From WUQU01 sp038849025 (GTDB lineage Archaea; Thermoproteota; Bathyarchaeia; Bathyarchaeales; Bathycorpusculaceae), in assembly GCA_038849025.1 (NCBI GenBank), contig JAWCNE010000002.1, positions 1 to 64,000 on the forward strand: a DNA stretch of 64,000 nt, written 5' to 3'. A program made the position numbers and the translations under genes. A model generated the notes under the pieces. That model did not search any database, had not been told where the DNA came from, and was given only the letters and a program-made list of their open reading frames with translations. Positions 43,454 to 51,789 of the stretch are shown here, one piece after another (the first letter of the stretch is position 1; each line of letters begins with the position of its first letter).

Positions 43454-43508
43454 GATGTTACAAATTTATAATATCGCCGCCGAAGTAGCACTGCAAGGTG
43501 TAAAAGAT

Positions 43509-44084
43509 ATGGAAGACGTAATCAAATTGGCCACAGCCCTTCACGGACATCTTTCTCCGGGGGTGGCCCTTGGAATTCGAATGGGTCAAATTGGCTTGAA
43601 AAGGCTGGGCCTCCCTAAAGGCGACAAGAGGCTTTTCGCAGTGGTGGAGACAACCCTTTGTCTAGCTGATGGCGTTCAAGCAAGTACTGGTTGCACAACC
43701 GGTCACGATTCGCTACATGTTAAGGATTTTGGGAAGCTTGCAATATGTCTTGCAAGATCGGACACAAAGAAGGGGGTAAGGTTAGCCTTAAAGCAAGAGT
43801 CTTTGCCGCTCCGCGTTAACGACTGGGTTATGCGAAAGAGAAAGTTTAACCACTGTGAAGAAGAAATTAACAGAGAAGTGTTACTTTTAGACGAGTCATT
43901 TTTTAAGATTGAGGAAGTGGCTGTTGAGCCGTTTTCAGAATTTAGTGAAGCTGGAATAGCCCAGTGTGACGTATGTGGTGAATGGGCAGTTGAAGATAAA
44001 ATAGTAAAGGTAAAAGGGAAAACCCTTTGCCGAGCATGTTCCGGCGCGGGCTACTACACGCCATGTAATCCTCGCCCAGTTTAA
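43509..44084 (+). CDS. FmdE-family protein with C-terminal zinc ribbon
   Basis: The ATG at 43509 (AAGGTG 9 bases upstream) gives 191 residues beginning right at the family domain; an ATG at 43455 would add 18 residues. Blocks: ATALHGHLSPGVALGIRMG, DGVQASTGCTTGHDSLHVKD and FGKLAICLA match formylmethanofuran dehydrogenase subunit E. The usual HGHLCPG Cys is Ser here. A C-terminal CDVCG...CRACSG zinc ribbon is present. FmdE proteins are associated with molybdenum/tungsten enzymes although their job is unclear; here it is followed 27 bases later by the importer binding protein. Confidence 0.88.
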   Translation: MEDVIKLATALHGHLSPGVALGIRMGQIGLKRLGLPKGDKRLFAVVETTLCLADGVQASTGCTTGHDSLHVKDFGKLAICLARSDTKKGVRLALKQESLPLRVNDWVMRKRKFNHCEEEINREVLLLDESFFKIEEVAVEPFSEFSEAGIAQCDVCGEWAVEDKIVKVKGKTLCRACSGAGYYTPCNPRPV

Positions 44085-44111
44085 TTAGTGGCATGGGAGG
44101 TTATTCGTGAT

Positions 44112-45212
44112 ATGCGGAAAAGCCTTCTGGTTCTAACAATTGCCATTATGGTAATAGTCGCTTTTGCGACAATTTACTTAATTTGGCAAAACCCAAGCGC
44201 CCAAGAAGGCTCCATAACAATTACCGACGCGTTAGGCCGAACTGTCCAGATAAAGACACCTATAAATAGGGTGATAATAACAGGCAAAGGTTCTTGGCCC
44301 ATTGTAACCGTAGCATACATGTTTCCGAATGCTAAGAATTTACTTTACGCCATAAGCGGCAACATGAATGTTTCGTTATTCAGGATGGTTGACCCCAACA
44401 TGGCATCTAAAATAGCTACAACCCCATCAGAGGAACTTAGTGCAGAAGAGTTAGCTAAAATGGAACCAGACGTGGTTATACTCAAGTCTACAATGAAAGA
44501 ATTAGGCGATGTGCTCGAAGCATTAAAAATTAAAGTTGTCTACGTCGATTTTGAAACTCTGGAAACTTACATTCGAGATGTTAAAGTTTTAGGAAAGATT
44601 TTCATGGACGAAATAAAAGCTGAAGAAATAGCCAACTACTACAATGAAACATACTATTCAATTCTTTCACAAATATCCACTGAAGGAAAACGCGAAAACG
44701 TTCTACTATTATACTATAACACTAAAGGAGGCACAATTTCATTTCAGGTTCCCGGGCAAGGGTGGCTACAGACATTTATGATAGAGGCAGCAGGAGGTTA
44801 TCCTCTGTCAAAAGAGTTACCCGGAACAGGATGGAACACGGTGTCCTTTGAACAAATAGCTAACTGGAACCCAGACATAATATTTTTAGTCACTTACTCT
44901 AAATCTCCAACACCAAGCGATGTAAAAAATTGGCTCTTGAATAATGCTACTTGGAAGGATATTTCTGCAGTTAAAAATGGAAGGGTTTACGCAGTTCCAC
45001 ACGACTGCGGTAATATGGCAGCTTTAGGCAGTTGGGACGTCCCAGGATCACGTTGGATAATTGGGCTCAAGTGGATGGCGAAGAAAATCAATCCCTCTAT
45101 CTTTGGGAACTTGGACATCGCAGGCGAAGCCAAAACATTTTACATGGAAATGTATGGTCTAGAGGAGGACGAGGCCAACATGATAGTGAACGAGATTTCG
45201 GGAGACTTATGA
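44112..45212 (+). CDS. metal-oxyanion/iron-type ABC transporter binding protein (FecB/BtuF fold)
   Basis: The ATG at 44112 (366 residues) is preferred to the GTG at 44088, because GGGAGG lies between them and the ATG opens a clean signal-anchor RKSLLVLTIAIMVIVAFATI. The mature protein has the class III binding fold: ITDALGRTVQIKTPINRVII, then SAEELAKMEPDVVILKSTM and NPDIIFLVTYSK. The family carries siderophores, cobalamin, haem or, in MolA-type members, molybdate/tungstate. Position between ModE, FmdE and Mob/Moe genes favours molybdate or tungstate. Confidence 0.88.
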   Translation: MRKSLLVLTIAIMVIVAFATIYLIWQNPSAQEGSITITDALGRTVQIKTPINRVIITGKGSWPIVTVAYMFPNAKNLLYAISGNMNVSLFRMVDPNMASKIATTPSEELSAEELAKMEPDVVILKSTMKELGDVLEALKIKVVYVDFETLETYIRDVKVLGKIFMDEIKAEEIANYYNETYYSILSQISTEGKRENVLLLYYNTKGGTISFQVPGQGWLQTFMIEAAGGYPLSKELPGTGWNTVSFEQIANWNPDIIFLVTYSKSPTPSDVKNWLLNNATWKDISAVKNGRVYAVPHDCGNMAALGSWDVPGSRWIIGLKWMAKKINPSIFGNLDIAGEAKTFYMEMYGLEEDEANMIVNEISGDL

Positions 45213-45230
45213 TTTCAAGAGGAACAAGAG

Positions 45231-46202
45231 TTGAATTATAATACTCGCTTCCTATTGATGGCATGTGCCTTGTCCATCACATTAATACTGTCAATTTTTT
45301 TTGTTGGCAGATACACCATAAACCCATTTAACATTACTCTAGATGAATTAGGCAGTAATATCTTACTAAATATTAGAGTGCCCCGAGTATTAGCAGCCGC
45401 ACTGCTGGGAATGGCGTTATCTGTAGCAGGAGCTGCCATGCAATCAGCTTTCAGAAATCCGTTGGTTGGTCCAGAAATTCTCGGCGTCAGTCAAGGCGCA
45501 GCGTTTGGAGCTGCATTAGCCATACTTTTACTTCCAGGCGATCCCTTAAAGTTGGAGGCTCTTTCAATGCTTTTTGGTTTATCGGCGCTTTTGGCGTCAT
45601 ACGCGATTTCTTCAACTATAAGGTATGGTGGTAGAATTCTTAGGCTGGTTCTTGCAGGGTTAGCGGTTTCAGCCGTCTACTCAGCGGGAGTTGGGGTTAT
45701 GAAATTTTTAGCGGATCCTATGAAACAGTTGCCAGAACTAACGTTTTGGCTTCTGGGGGGTTTATCAGGAGTTACATGGAGGGATTTTCTAAACACAGCC
45801 CCATTAGCCCTCATAGGAATAGCTTTATTACTTATTGTTAGATGGCGAATAAACCTACTTACTTTGGACGACGATATCGTTGTATCTTTAGGAGCAGATC
45901 CTAAAAAACTTAGAGCATTCGTTGTCACTTTTGCTGTAGTGGCCACAGCTGCGGTTACATCTGTTGCGGGGATCATAGGTTGGATGGGATTAACAGTTCC
46001 GCATATTTGCAGAAAGCTCTTTGGGGCTGAAAGCAGCAGGATAATACCGGCGTCAATATTGTTAGGCGCCACATTGATGATAATTTTTGATGATATTGCA
46101 AGAACAATATCGGCTGGCGAAATACCCTTAGGCATAATCACATCCTTTCTAGGCGCCATACTTTTTGTTTTATTCCTTTCTAGGGGGACCCCTCATGAGT
46201 AA
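45231..46202 (+). CDS. FecCD/BtuC-type ABC permease
   Basis: A 323-residue protein with ~9-10 helices. Family blocks are NIRVPRVLAAALLGMALSVA (helix 2), AMQSAFRNPLVGPEILGVSQ, GWMGLTVPHICRKLFG and EIPLGIITSFLGAILFV. TTG start at 45231 with AGAGGA upstream. It overlaps the ATPase start by 8 bases. Works with the preceding binding protein as the inner-membrane channel of the predicted molybdate/tungstate importer. Confidence 0.93.
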   Translation: MNYNTRFLLMACALSITLILSIFFVGRYTINPFNITLDELGSNILLNIRVPRVLAAALLGMALSVAGAAMQSAFRNPLVGPEILGVSQGAAFGAALAILLLPGDPLKLEALSMLFGLSALLASYAISSTIRYGGRILRLVLAGLAVSAVYSAGVGVMKFLADPMKQLPELTFWLLGGLSGVTWRDFLNTAPLALIGIALLLIVRWRINLLTLDDDIVVSLGADPKKLRAFVVTFAVVATAAVTSVAGIIGWMGLTVPHICRKLFGAESSRIIPASILLGATLMIIFDDIARTISAGEIPLGIITSFLGAILFVLFLSRGTPHE

Positions 46203-47001
46203 AATATCCATTAAAAATCTAAAATATAGGTATCCAAGTTCCGAAAAGGACATCCTAAAAGGAGTATCATTAGAAATTCCTGAGGGCAAAATAACTGCGT
46301 TACTTGGACCCAATGGATCAGGCAAGTCTACGCTTTTCAAAGTTTTGCTAAAAGTGTTAAGCCCTTACGAAGGTAACATCTATTTGAACGGTGAAGACCT
46401 AAAAGAAGTTGATATTAACTCTCTAAGCAGAACAATAGCATGGGTTCCTCAAGAAGAAGACGCACTATTTCCGTACACAGTTCTTGAATACATACTTATG
46501 GGCAGAACCCCCCATCTCGGCTTCTTCAGTATGCCCAATAAAAAAGATGAAGAAACCGCACAAAGGGTTCTTCTTCAACTATGTTTGCACAACATATCTC
46601 ATAGAAAAGTACCCACTTTAAGCGGTGGAGAAAAGAAACTAATTTCTATAGCCAGGGCTCTAGTTCAAGAATCTGACACCTTAATTTTAGATGAACCCAC
46701 AGCCCATTTAGACATGGGAAACAAAGCAAGAGTGCTCAGTATAATTCGTAAGATGGCTAACTCTGGAAAAACAATAATTTTTTCAACCCATGATCCCAAC
46801 GAGACGTTTCTTGTAGCAGACAATGTAATCATACTAAATGGTGGTGAAGTAGTGAGCGAAGGACCTCCAGCTACGGCAATAAATGAAAAGGTGTTGGAAA
46901 AAATTTACGAAGCCAAGGTGATAGTTCATAAGCTTGACAATGGAGTTTTGGTGGGGTTTAACCAAGAAAAATTCAAAAGGGACCACTCTAATCCCTTTTA
47001 A
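46195..47001 (+). CDS. FecE/BtuD-type ABC ATPase
   Basis: The ATG at 46195 (AGGGGG upstream) gives 268 residues and an 8-base overlap with the permease; the longer frame from 46165 was rejected. Walker A GPNGSGKST, Q-loop WVPQEEDALFPYTVLEYI, signature LSGGEKKLISIARAL, Walker B LILDEPTAHLD, H-loop STHDPNETF. Completes the FecBCD-type importer. The last gene of this operon; the downstream neighbour is on the opposite strand. Confidence 0.93.
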   Translation: MSKISIKNLKYRYPSSEKDILKGVSLEIPEGKITALLGPNGSGKSTLFKVLLKVLSPYEGNIYLNGEDLKEVDINSLSRTIAWVPQEEDALFPYTVLEYILMGRTPHLGFFSMPNKKDEETAQRVLLQLCLHNISHRKVPTLSGGEKKLISIARALVQESDTLILDEPTAHLDMGNKARVLSIIRKMANSGKTIIFSTHDPNETFLVADNVIILNGGEVVSEGPPATAINEKVLEKIYEAKVIVHKLDNGVLVGFNQEKFKRDHSNPF

Positions 47002-47036
47002 CTACAATTTTTAACTCGCATATTTTATCGATATCC

Positions 47037-47237
47037 TTAAGAGAGGCGGCCATGCCCATCACAATGTTTTTGATTATAGCATAAGGGAACACTTTTAAGG
47101 GCACCTTGTTCCATTAACTTCAAGAATAACGTCTTTTTCGTTAGTAATGGGCAGTTTCTCAGCATTCCTGTTCCCGCGAAAATAGCCTTTTGTAAATTCG
47201 CTGCATGAGCTATACCGCATTCTCCGCAGTGAGTCAC
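47037..47237 (-). CDS. small cysteine-rich protein coupled to mobB
   Basis: A 66-residue frame starting with GTG at 47237, overlapping the mobB stop by 4 bases, which implies coupled translation. It has CGEC near the N-terminus, a third Cys in LRNCPLL and two more near the C-terminus (C53, C59), enough for a metal site. I do not recognise the family. It may bind Zn or an Fe-S cluster and help in cofactor insertion; this is speculation from position. Confidence 0.55.
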   Translation of the reverse strand: MTHCGECGIAHAANLQKAIFAGTGMLRNCPLLTKKTLFLKLMEQGALKSVPLCYNQKHCDGHGRLS

Positions 47238-47782
47238 GCTGGAAGATAAGAAAATGCTTCCTTCTCAACTAAGTCTGCAATTTTTGCAGCGTCGGTTTTA
47301 CAGTTTAATATTGGAACTTTCAACTTGAACGCCTTTTTCGTCTCTTCTTCTGATTCAGCTATTAACCCCGAAATTGCAATTACGTGGCCTTCTGCAAATC
47401 TTTCAGCTTCATCTGCGTCTTTTGCCGCAACTATCCTTGCAATGTTTTTTTCATGAGCAAAACCTTCTAAAACGACATAATCAAGTCCTTTTAGAAAATG
47501 CATTAAATTGTTTAAGCTCAGCTTTTTCTTTACAAAAAACACTGTTTCGTTAATGGGTGTAGCCACTACTATTTCAGCGCCAGCTTTACCATGCTCCCAA
47601 GTGTCTTTACCTGGATAATCAACCCATTGAGCGTTGGACATTTCCTTAACAGAGCCAACGCTGTAGCCTCGAAGCTTAAGCTCTGGAATTAGATGCGCTA
47701 TCACGGCAGTCTTTCCGGAGTGTTTTCCTCCAACCACGGACACAAGTTTAGGAACGGCGAATCCCCCTTTAGGTGTAAACAT
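47234..47782 (-). CDS. mobB: molybdopterin-guanine dinucleotide biosynthesis protein MobB (copy 1)
   Basis: A 182-residue P-loop GTPase-like protein: VVGGKHSGKTAVIAHLI (Walker A), DYPGKDTWEHGKAGAEIVV, VVLEGFAHEKNIARIV. MobB assists attachment of GMP to molybdopterin and cofactor delivery. ATG at 47782; divergent from moeA across a 53-base spacer, so the two share a promoter region. A second, different MobB lies at 49.1 kb. The shared block PGTDTW/PGKDTWEH identifies both as the same family. Confidence 0.92.
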   Translation of the reverse strand: MFTPKGGFAVPKLVSVVGGKHSGKTAVIAHLIPELKLRGYSVGSVKEMSNAQWVDYPGKDTWEHGKAGAEIVVATPINETVFFVKKKLSLNNLMHFLKGLDYVVLEGFAHEKNIARIVAAKDADEAERFAEGHVIAISGLIAESEEETKKAFKLKVPILNCKTDAAKIADLVEKEAFSYLPA

Positions 47783-47835
47783 TTATACTCTATTAAGATT
47801 CTAATTAAATTGTTCTCTCTAGTTAAGGGAAATTT

Positions 47836-49116
47836 ATGCAGAGAAAGGACCAAAAAAGGACATTTAAACTAATATCTTATGATGATGCCTTAAAGAAGCT
47901 CTTCGAAATAACAAAACATATAAAACCTATAAGTTATGAAAAGATTCTTGTGGAGAGTTCTGTAGGGCGTGTTTTAGCTGAGGATATAAGGTCAGAAGTA
48001 AATATTCCTCCAAATGATCAAGCCTTAATTGATGGATATGCGATAAAATCCGAAGATGCATTGAATGCGTCTTTGGATAATCCAGTTAGACTTAAAGTCG
48101 TTGGTAAACTTTATCCATGGAACACCCCAACCGACTTTAACTTAGTACGAGGGCAAACAATTTACGTTACATGTGGAGCGCCGTTGCCAAAAGGAGCGGA
48201 CGCGGTAATAAAGGTTGAAAACACCATTTTGCATGATGATGAAATTGAAATACGCCATGCCGTCAAGAAGGGAGAAAATGTAGCCTTAAAAGGCGAGGAT
48301 TTAAAAGAGGGAAGTTTAATTTTTAGAAAAGGAAATGTCCTAAGGTTGCAAGACATTGGATTTTTAGCCGGCGTCGGAGTAAGGAAAGTTAAAGTTTTCA
48401 AGAAACCAAAGGTAGCAATTATAGCTACGGGAAATGAACTTTACGAATTAAGTAAGAAAGAGCCAACACGAATAGTTGACAATTATGCATTAATAATCTC
48501 CTTTTTGATCTCAAAGTTGGGAGGCATTCCAATAAGGCTGGGCATAGCACCAGACGACCTTTCTGAGCTGAAAAATAAAATTAATGAAGGCGCAGAGAAA
48601 GCAGATATAATAGTTACAATAGGAGGCTGTTCCGTCGGCGAGAAAGATTTTGTTCCAGATGCAGTAAATTCCATGGGAGAGCCCGGCGTCATAGTTCACG
48701 GGGTGAAAGTGAAACCTGGAAGAGTAACAGGGTTTGGATTGGTTAAAGGTAAGCCCATAATAATGTTGCCTGGGCTAATTGCATCTACTTTGGCGGGCTT
48801 TTTCCTGTTTGCTGCTCCTTTAATTTGCTTTTATAATGGTTTAGAGAGAGAATGTTTGCTTCCAAAAGTCAAGGCGAAAATGACCCAAAACTTAGAGGCG
48901 GACGAAAGACTTCACTATAGGTTTTTGCCTGTTCGCTTAAAGCAAGATGGTAAAAATCTCATGGCAGAGCTTGTTGTTGGGGGACCGGGTAGTTTGCGGA
49001 GATTTTTAGACTCCAATGGTTTCATTTTGATTTCTCCTGGAAAAAGTTTAAGGAAAGGCGAAGACATAGAAGTCACATTGTTTGGTTGTGAAGAGTTCAC
49101 AAAATTTCTCAGTTAG
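47836..49116 (+). CDS. moeA: molybdopterin molybdenumtransferase MoeA
   Basis: A 426-residue protein with all four MoeA domains: N-terminal ISYDDALKKLFEITKHIKP, PPNDQALIDGYAIKSEDAL (domain II, usually PxxxxSxMDGYA), central MoeA/MogA domain IIATGNELYEL and GGCSVGEKDFVPDA, and a C-terminal barrel. It inserts molybdate or tungstate into adenylylated molybdopterin. The usual SAMDGYA is QALIDGYA. AGGGA precedes the ATG at 47836. First gene of moeA-mobB-mobA. Confidence 0.94.
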   Translation: MQRKDQKRTFKLISYDDALKKLFEITKHIKPISYEKILVESSVGRVLAEDIRSEVNIPPNDQALIDGYAIKSEDALNASLDNPVRLKVVGKLYPWNTPTDFNLVRGQTIYVTCGAPLPKGADAVIKVENTILHDDEIEIRHAVKKGENVALKGEDLKEGSLIFRKGNVLRLQDIGFLAGVGVRKVKVFKKPKVAIIATGNELYELSKKEPTRIVDNYALIISFLISKLGGIPIRLGIAPDDLSELKNKINEGAEKADIIVTIGGCSVGEKDFVPDAVNSMGEPGVIVHGVKVKPGRVTGFGLVKGKPIIMLPGLIASTLAGFFLFAAPLICFYNGLERECLLPKVKAKMTQNLEADERLHYRFLPVRLKQDGKNLMAELVVGGPGSLRRFLDSNGFILISPGKSLRKGEDIEVTLFGCEEFTKFLS

Positions 49117-49131
49117 GAGAAGTAGCCCGAT

Positions 49132-49680
49132 ATGATCGTAATAGCTGTTGTCGGGACGAGCAATTCAGGCAAGACAACGACAATTGAATATCTAACGTCG
49201 CGAATTTCAAAGGAAGGATATAAGGTGGGCTCAATAAAGCATATACACCATGAGAATTTTTCCATAGATACCCCGGGAACGGACACTTGGCGGCATGCTC
49301 AAGCAGGAGCAGTTGTAATAGCGGCGGTTTCGCCAAAAGAGACGGTTATAATCAAGAAAACAGATGCTCCTCTAAACGATTTAGATCAAATTCTCAGGTT
49401 GTTTGATAAGGAAAATTTAGACTTAATTTTTATTGAAGGCTTTCATTCGCTATGCACAAAAAGAAAGGACATCTTCAAAATAATAACCGCAAAGGATCCA
49501 GAGGACCTTATTAGAACCTTAAAAGGCACAGAACAACCCATATTGGCGATAACAGGGTTGGTTGCTAGGAAAAAAAGCGAAATAGGTGAAATTAAAATAC
49601 CAATAATCGACTTAAACAGTGAAGGTGATTCTCTTCTTAAGCTTGTTAAAAATGAAATTGGCTATGGAAAGTCCAGATAG
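49132..49680 (+). CDS. mobB: molybdopterin-guanine dinucleotide biosynthesis protein MobB (copy 2)
   Basis: A 182-residue P-loop protein: IVIAVVGTSNSGKTTTIEYL (Walker A), IDTPGTDTWRHAQAGAVVI, LIFIEGFHSLCTKRKDIF. Same family and same length as copy 1 but clearly diverged, so not a recent duplication. It lies 15 bases after moeA and 18 bases before mobA, so this copy is the one integrated in the cofactor operon. Two MobB copies may serve two Mo/W enzymes or two cofactor forms. Confidence 0.92.
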   Translation: MIVIAVVGTSNSGKTTTIEYLTSRISKEGYKVGSIKHIHHENFSIDTPGTDTWRHAQAGAVVIAAVSPKETVIIKKTDAPLNDLDQILRLFDKENLDLIFIEGFHSLCTKRKDIFKIITAKDPEDLIRTLKGTEQPILAITGLVARKKSEIGEIKIPIIDLNSEGDSLLKLVKNEIGYGKSR

Positions 49681-49698
49681 ATAATTGATTAAGAGGAA

Positions 49699-50787
49699 AT
49701 GTCGGTGAGAAAGGCAGCAATAATACTTGCAGGAGGCCTAGCTAAAAGGTTTCAAGTAGAAGGGAAACAATGGGTGGATAAGGCTCTAGCAAACATACAT
49801 AACAAGCCCATCCTTGTTCACATTATCGAAAGAGTAACGCCCCTCGTTGAAGAAATAATAATATGCGTCAACAACGAAACACGAAAGCTTGAATACTCTA
49901 CGGTTTTGCGAAATTATTCAATCAACCATGTGAAAATATGCACTGACATGCGCTACCCAAATATTAGTGGCCCAGCTGTGGCAGTTACAACTGGACTGAA
50001 AGTGGCTGAAGCAGACTACTGCATTGTACTTCCATGCGATACGCCCTTCGTACAACCGGCGGTTTTAGAACACTTGTTTTACGCCGTTAGAAAATCAAGC
50101 ATAGCCGTCCCTATACATTCGGACGGCATGTTGGAACCTCTAATGTTTTCGTGTAGAAGACTTACAACCACCCAGATTGCTGAAACTCTTTGCTGGCTAG
50201 AACGCGATAGACCTGACGATATAATAAGAGGGTCATCTACAGTTAACTTTGTATCCACAGTCGGCGAATTGAAAAGTAAGGATCCTGAACTCAAGAGTTT
50301 TATAAATATAAATTTCCAAGAAGATTTAGTTAAACTCGTAACAAGAGTTTTTGAAAATGGTCCTATAAAGGAGAGCATACGATTAAAAATTGGCGCGCCT
50401 AGAAGTTCAGAGCTAGAACAACTTAAGGAGGCTGCAAAAAATTACGCGGATAAGAAGTTCAAAGAGGCATTTAATGTTCTAGACCTTTTAGCTGAACGTT
50501 TTGAAAGAAAAAGCTTGAATTTCTGGGCGGGAATTTGCCGAGAAAAAGTAGGCCAAGCTTTGTTTAGTTTGTCGCGTATTAAAGATGATGCAGAAGTTAT
50601 GAAAATATACCGTTTAAAAGGCGCAGAAGCGTTGGTGAAAGCCGCGCAGAACTATTCCTCAGAAGCCCAATTTTACGACAAGAACCATATTGATTTTTTA
50701 GCTAAACACGCCAGAGAGGATGAGTTTTGGTGCAAGAGGCAATTGACGCCTTCACGTCTACAAACCCAAACGACTGAAAAGATCTGA
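49699..50787 (+). CDS. mobA: molybdenum cofactor guanylyltransferase MobA with helical C-terminal extension
   Basis: A 362-residue protein. Residues 1-~205 are a nucleotidyltransferase: AAIILAGGLAKRFQVEGKQW (the LAGGxxxR...K motif), VLPCDTPFVQPAVLEHLF, and NINFQEDL near the end. The last ~140 residues are all-helical and TPR-like (AAKNYADKKFKEAFNVLDLL), not found in E. coli MobA (~190 residues). MobA makes the MGD form needed by DMSO-reductase-family enzymes, such as the transhydroxylase 13 kb away. AGAGGA precedes the ATG. Confidence 0.9.
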   Translation: MSVRKAAIILAGGLAKRFQVEGKQWVDKALANIHNKPILVHIIERVTPLVEEIIICVNNETRKLEYSTVLRNYSINHVKICTDMRYPNISGPAVAVTTGLKVAEADYCIVLPCDTPFVQPAVLEHLFYAVRKSSIAVPIHSDGMLEPLMFSCRRLTTTQIAETLCWLERDRPDDIIRGSSTVNFVSTVGELKSKDPELKSFININFQEDLVKLVTRVFENGPIKESIRLKIGAPRSSELEQLKEAAKNYADKKFKEAFNVLDLLAERFERKSLNFWAGICREKVGQALFSLSRIKDDAEVMKIYRLKGAEALVKAAQNYSSEAQFYDKNHIDFLAKHAREDEFWCKRQLTPSRLQTQTTEKI

Positions 50788-50832
50788 AAATTTTGTAAAA
50801 AAAATGGATTATAATTAGAAGCGAAAAATGTT

Positions 50833-51708
50833 TTATTTTTTCTCTACTATTGCTATTAGCCTTACTATTGAACCGTCTCCGCCGGCCCATCTTAGGGGCA
50901 AGCCTATAATTGTGCACCTTTTGCCTGTTACTTTGTCTATATCGCCTCCAACGTTTTCATAGCCCATTATACCGTGCGTTAACAGAAGCCTATGGCAAGG
51001 CTCCCAGTATGGAAAGTCTTCAGTTACATCTCTTCCTGTCTCCTTTTTATATTCATCTGCAAGCCACGGCAAAACACGGTTTCTCTCGTCGCCACCTGGC
51101 TGGGCCCAAACTTCCCTCGTTGCCAATGGATGATCAAGCGCTTGCGTATCAGTGCCCACCGCTTTAACTTGTTTCTTAACGAACCATTCTCCAGCCTCTT
51201 TGTAGAAACCCGGCGCATAACAGAAGTATTTAACGGTGTCGCCCCAATAACGGTGCCAACCAGTGTTCACTATTACTATGTCCCCTTTTTCTATTGGCGG
51301 ATCAGCTTTTTCAAGATCTTCAGCTGTGATTATTTCCCACTTGTCCTTAGGTATGGAAACCACGACGCCTTTCCCCATGTATCTCTCTATGGGTATTTGT
51401 TCTGTCGATGGGAAACCCTCTTCAACATGCACTGGAGAATCGGCATGGGTTGAAACATGCATCGTGTGCGTAAGCACTTGCGACAAAACACGGGATTTTG
51501 CATGATAATGCATCCTTTCGATTTTAATATCCTCAAAATATGGCCAAAGAGGAACCCCTAGTCCAAACGGATGGGAGAGATCGTAGACCTCAACGGGTTT
51601 GCCGAGTATTTCGACACTAACTTTTTTTAAGACATCTTCCGGTTTGCCGATGTATTTCGGATCCAGCATACCATGCAAATATTTAGAATCTACCTCAAAC
51701 TTTTTCAT
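50833..51708 (-). CDS. cyclase-family metal hydrolase; candidate dihydrophloroglucinol cyclohydrolase
   Basis: A 291-residue PF04199-type protein (kynurenine formamidase fold). The metal motif is complete: His84, His88, Asp90 and His94 in HVSTHADSPVHVEEG; VYDLSHPFGLGVPLWP and DTQALDHPLA are further family blocks. These Mn/Zn enzymes hydrolyse cyclic or amide bonds. I recall dihydrophloroglucinol cyclohydrolase, the ring-opening enzyme, as a member of this family, which would supply the one step otherwise missing from the cluster. GGTGG precedes the ATG at 51708. It converges on mobA. Confidence 0.87.
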   Translation of the reverse strand: MKKFEVDSKYLHGMLDPKYIGKPEDVLKKVSVEILGKPVEVYDLSHPFGLGVPLWPYFEDIKIERMHYHAKSRVLSQVLTHTMHVSTHADSPVHVEEGFPSTEQIPIERYMGKGVVVSIPKDKWEIITAEDLEKADPPIEKGDIVIVNTGWHRYWGDTVKYFCYAPGFYKEAGEWFVKKQVKAVGTDTQALDHPLATREVWAQPGGDERNRVLPWLADEYKKETGRDVTEDFPYWEPCHRLLLTHGIMGYENVGGDIDKVTGKRCTIIGLPLRWAGGDGSIVRLIAIVEKK

Positions 51709-51789
51709 TTAAACCACCATGTTGAAAATTTTATGCCTTACAATAAATTAAAGGTTACTCTCTAATAAACTTGCAGCGAGGGAACACAA

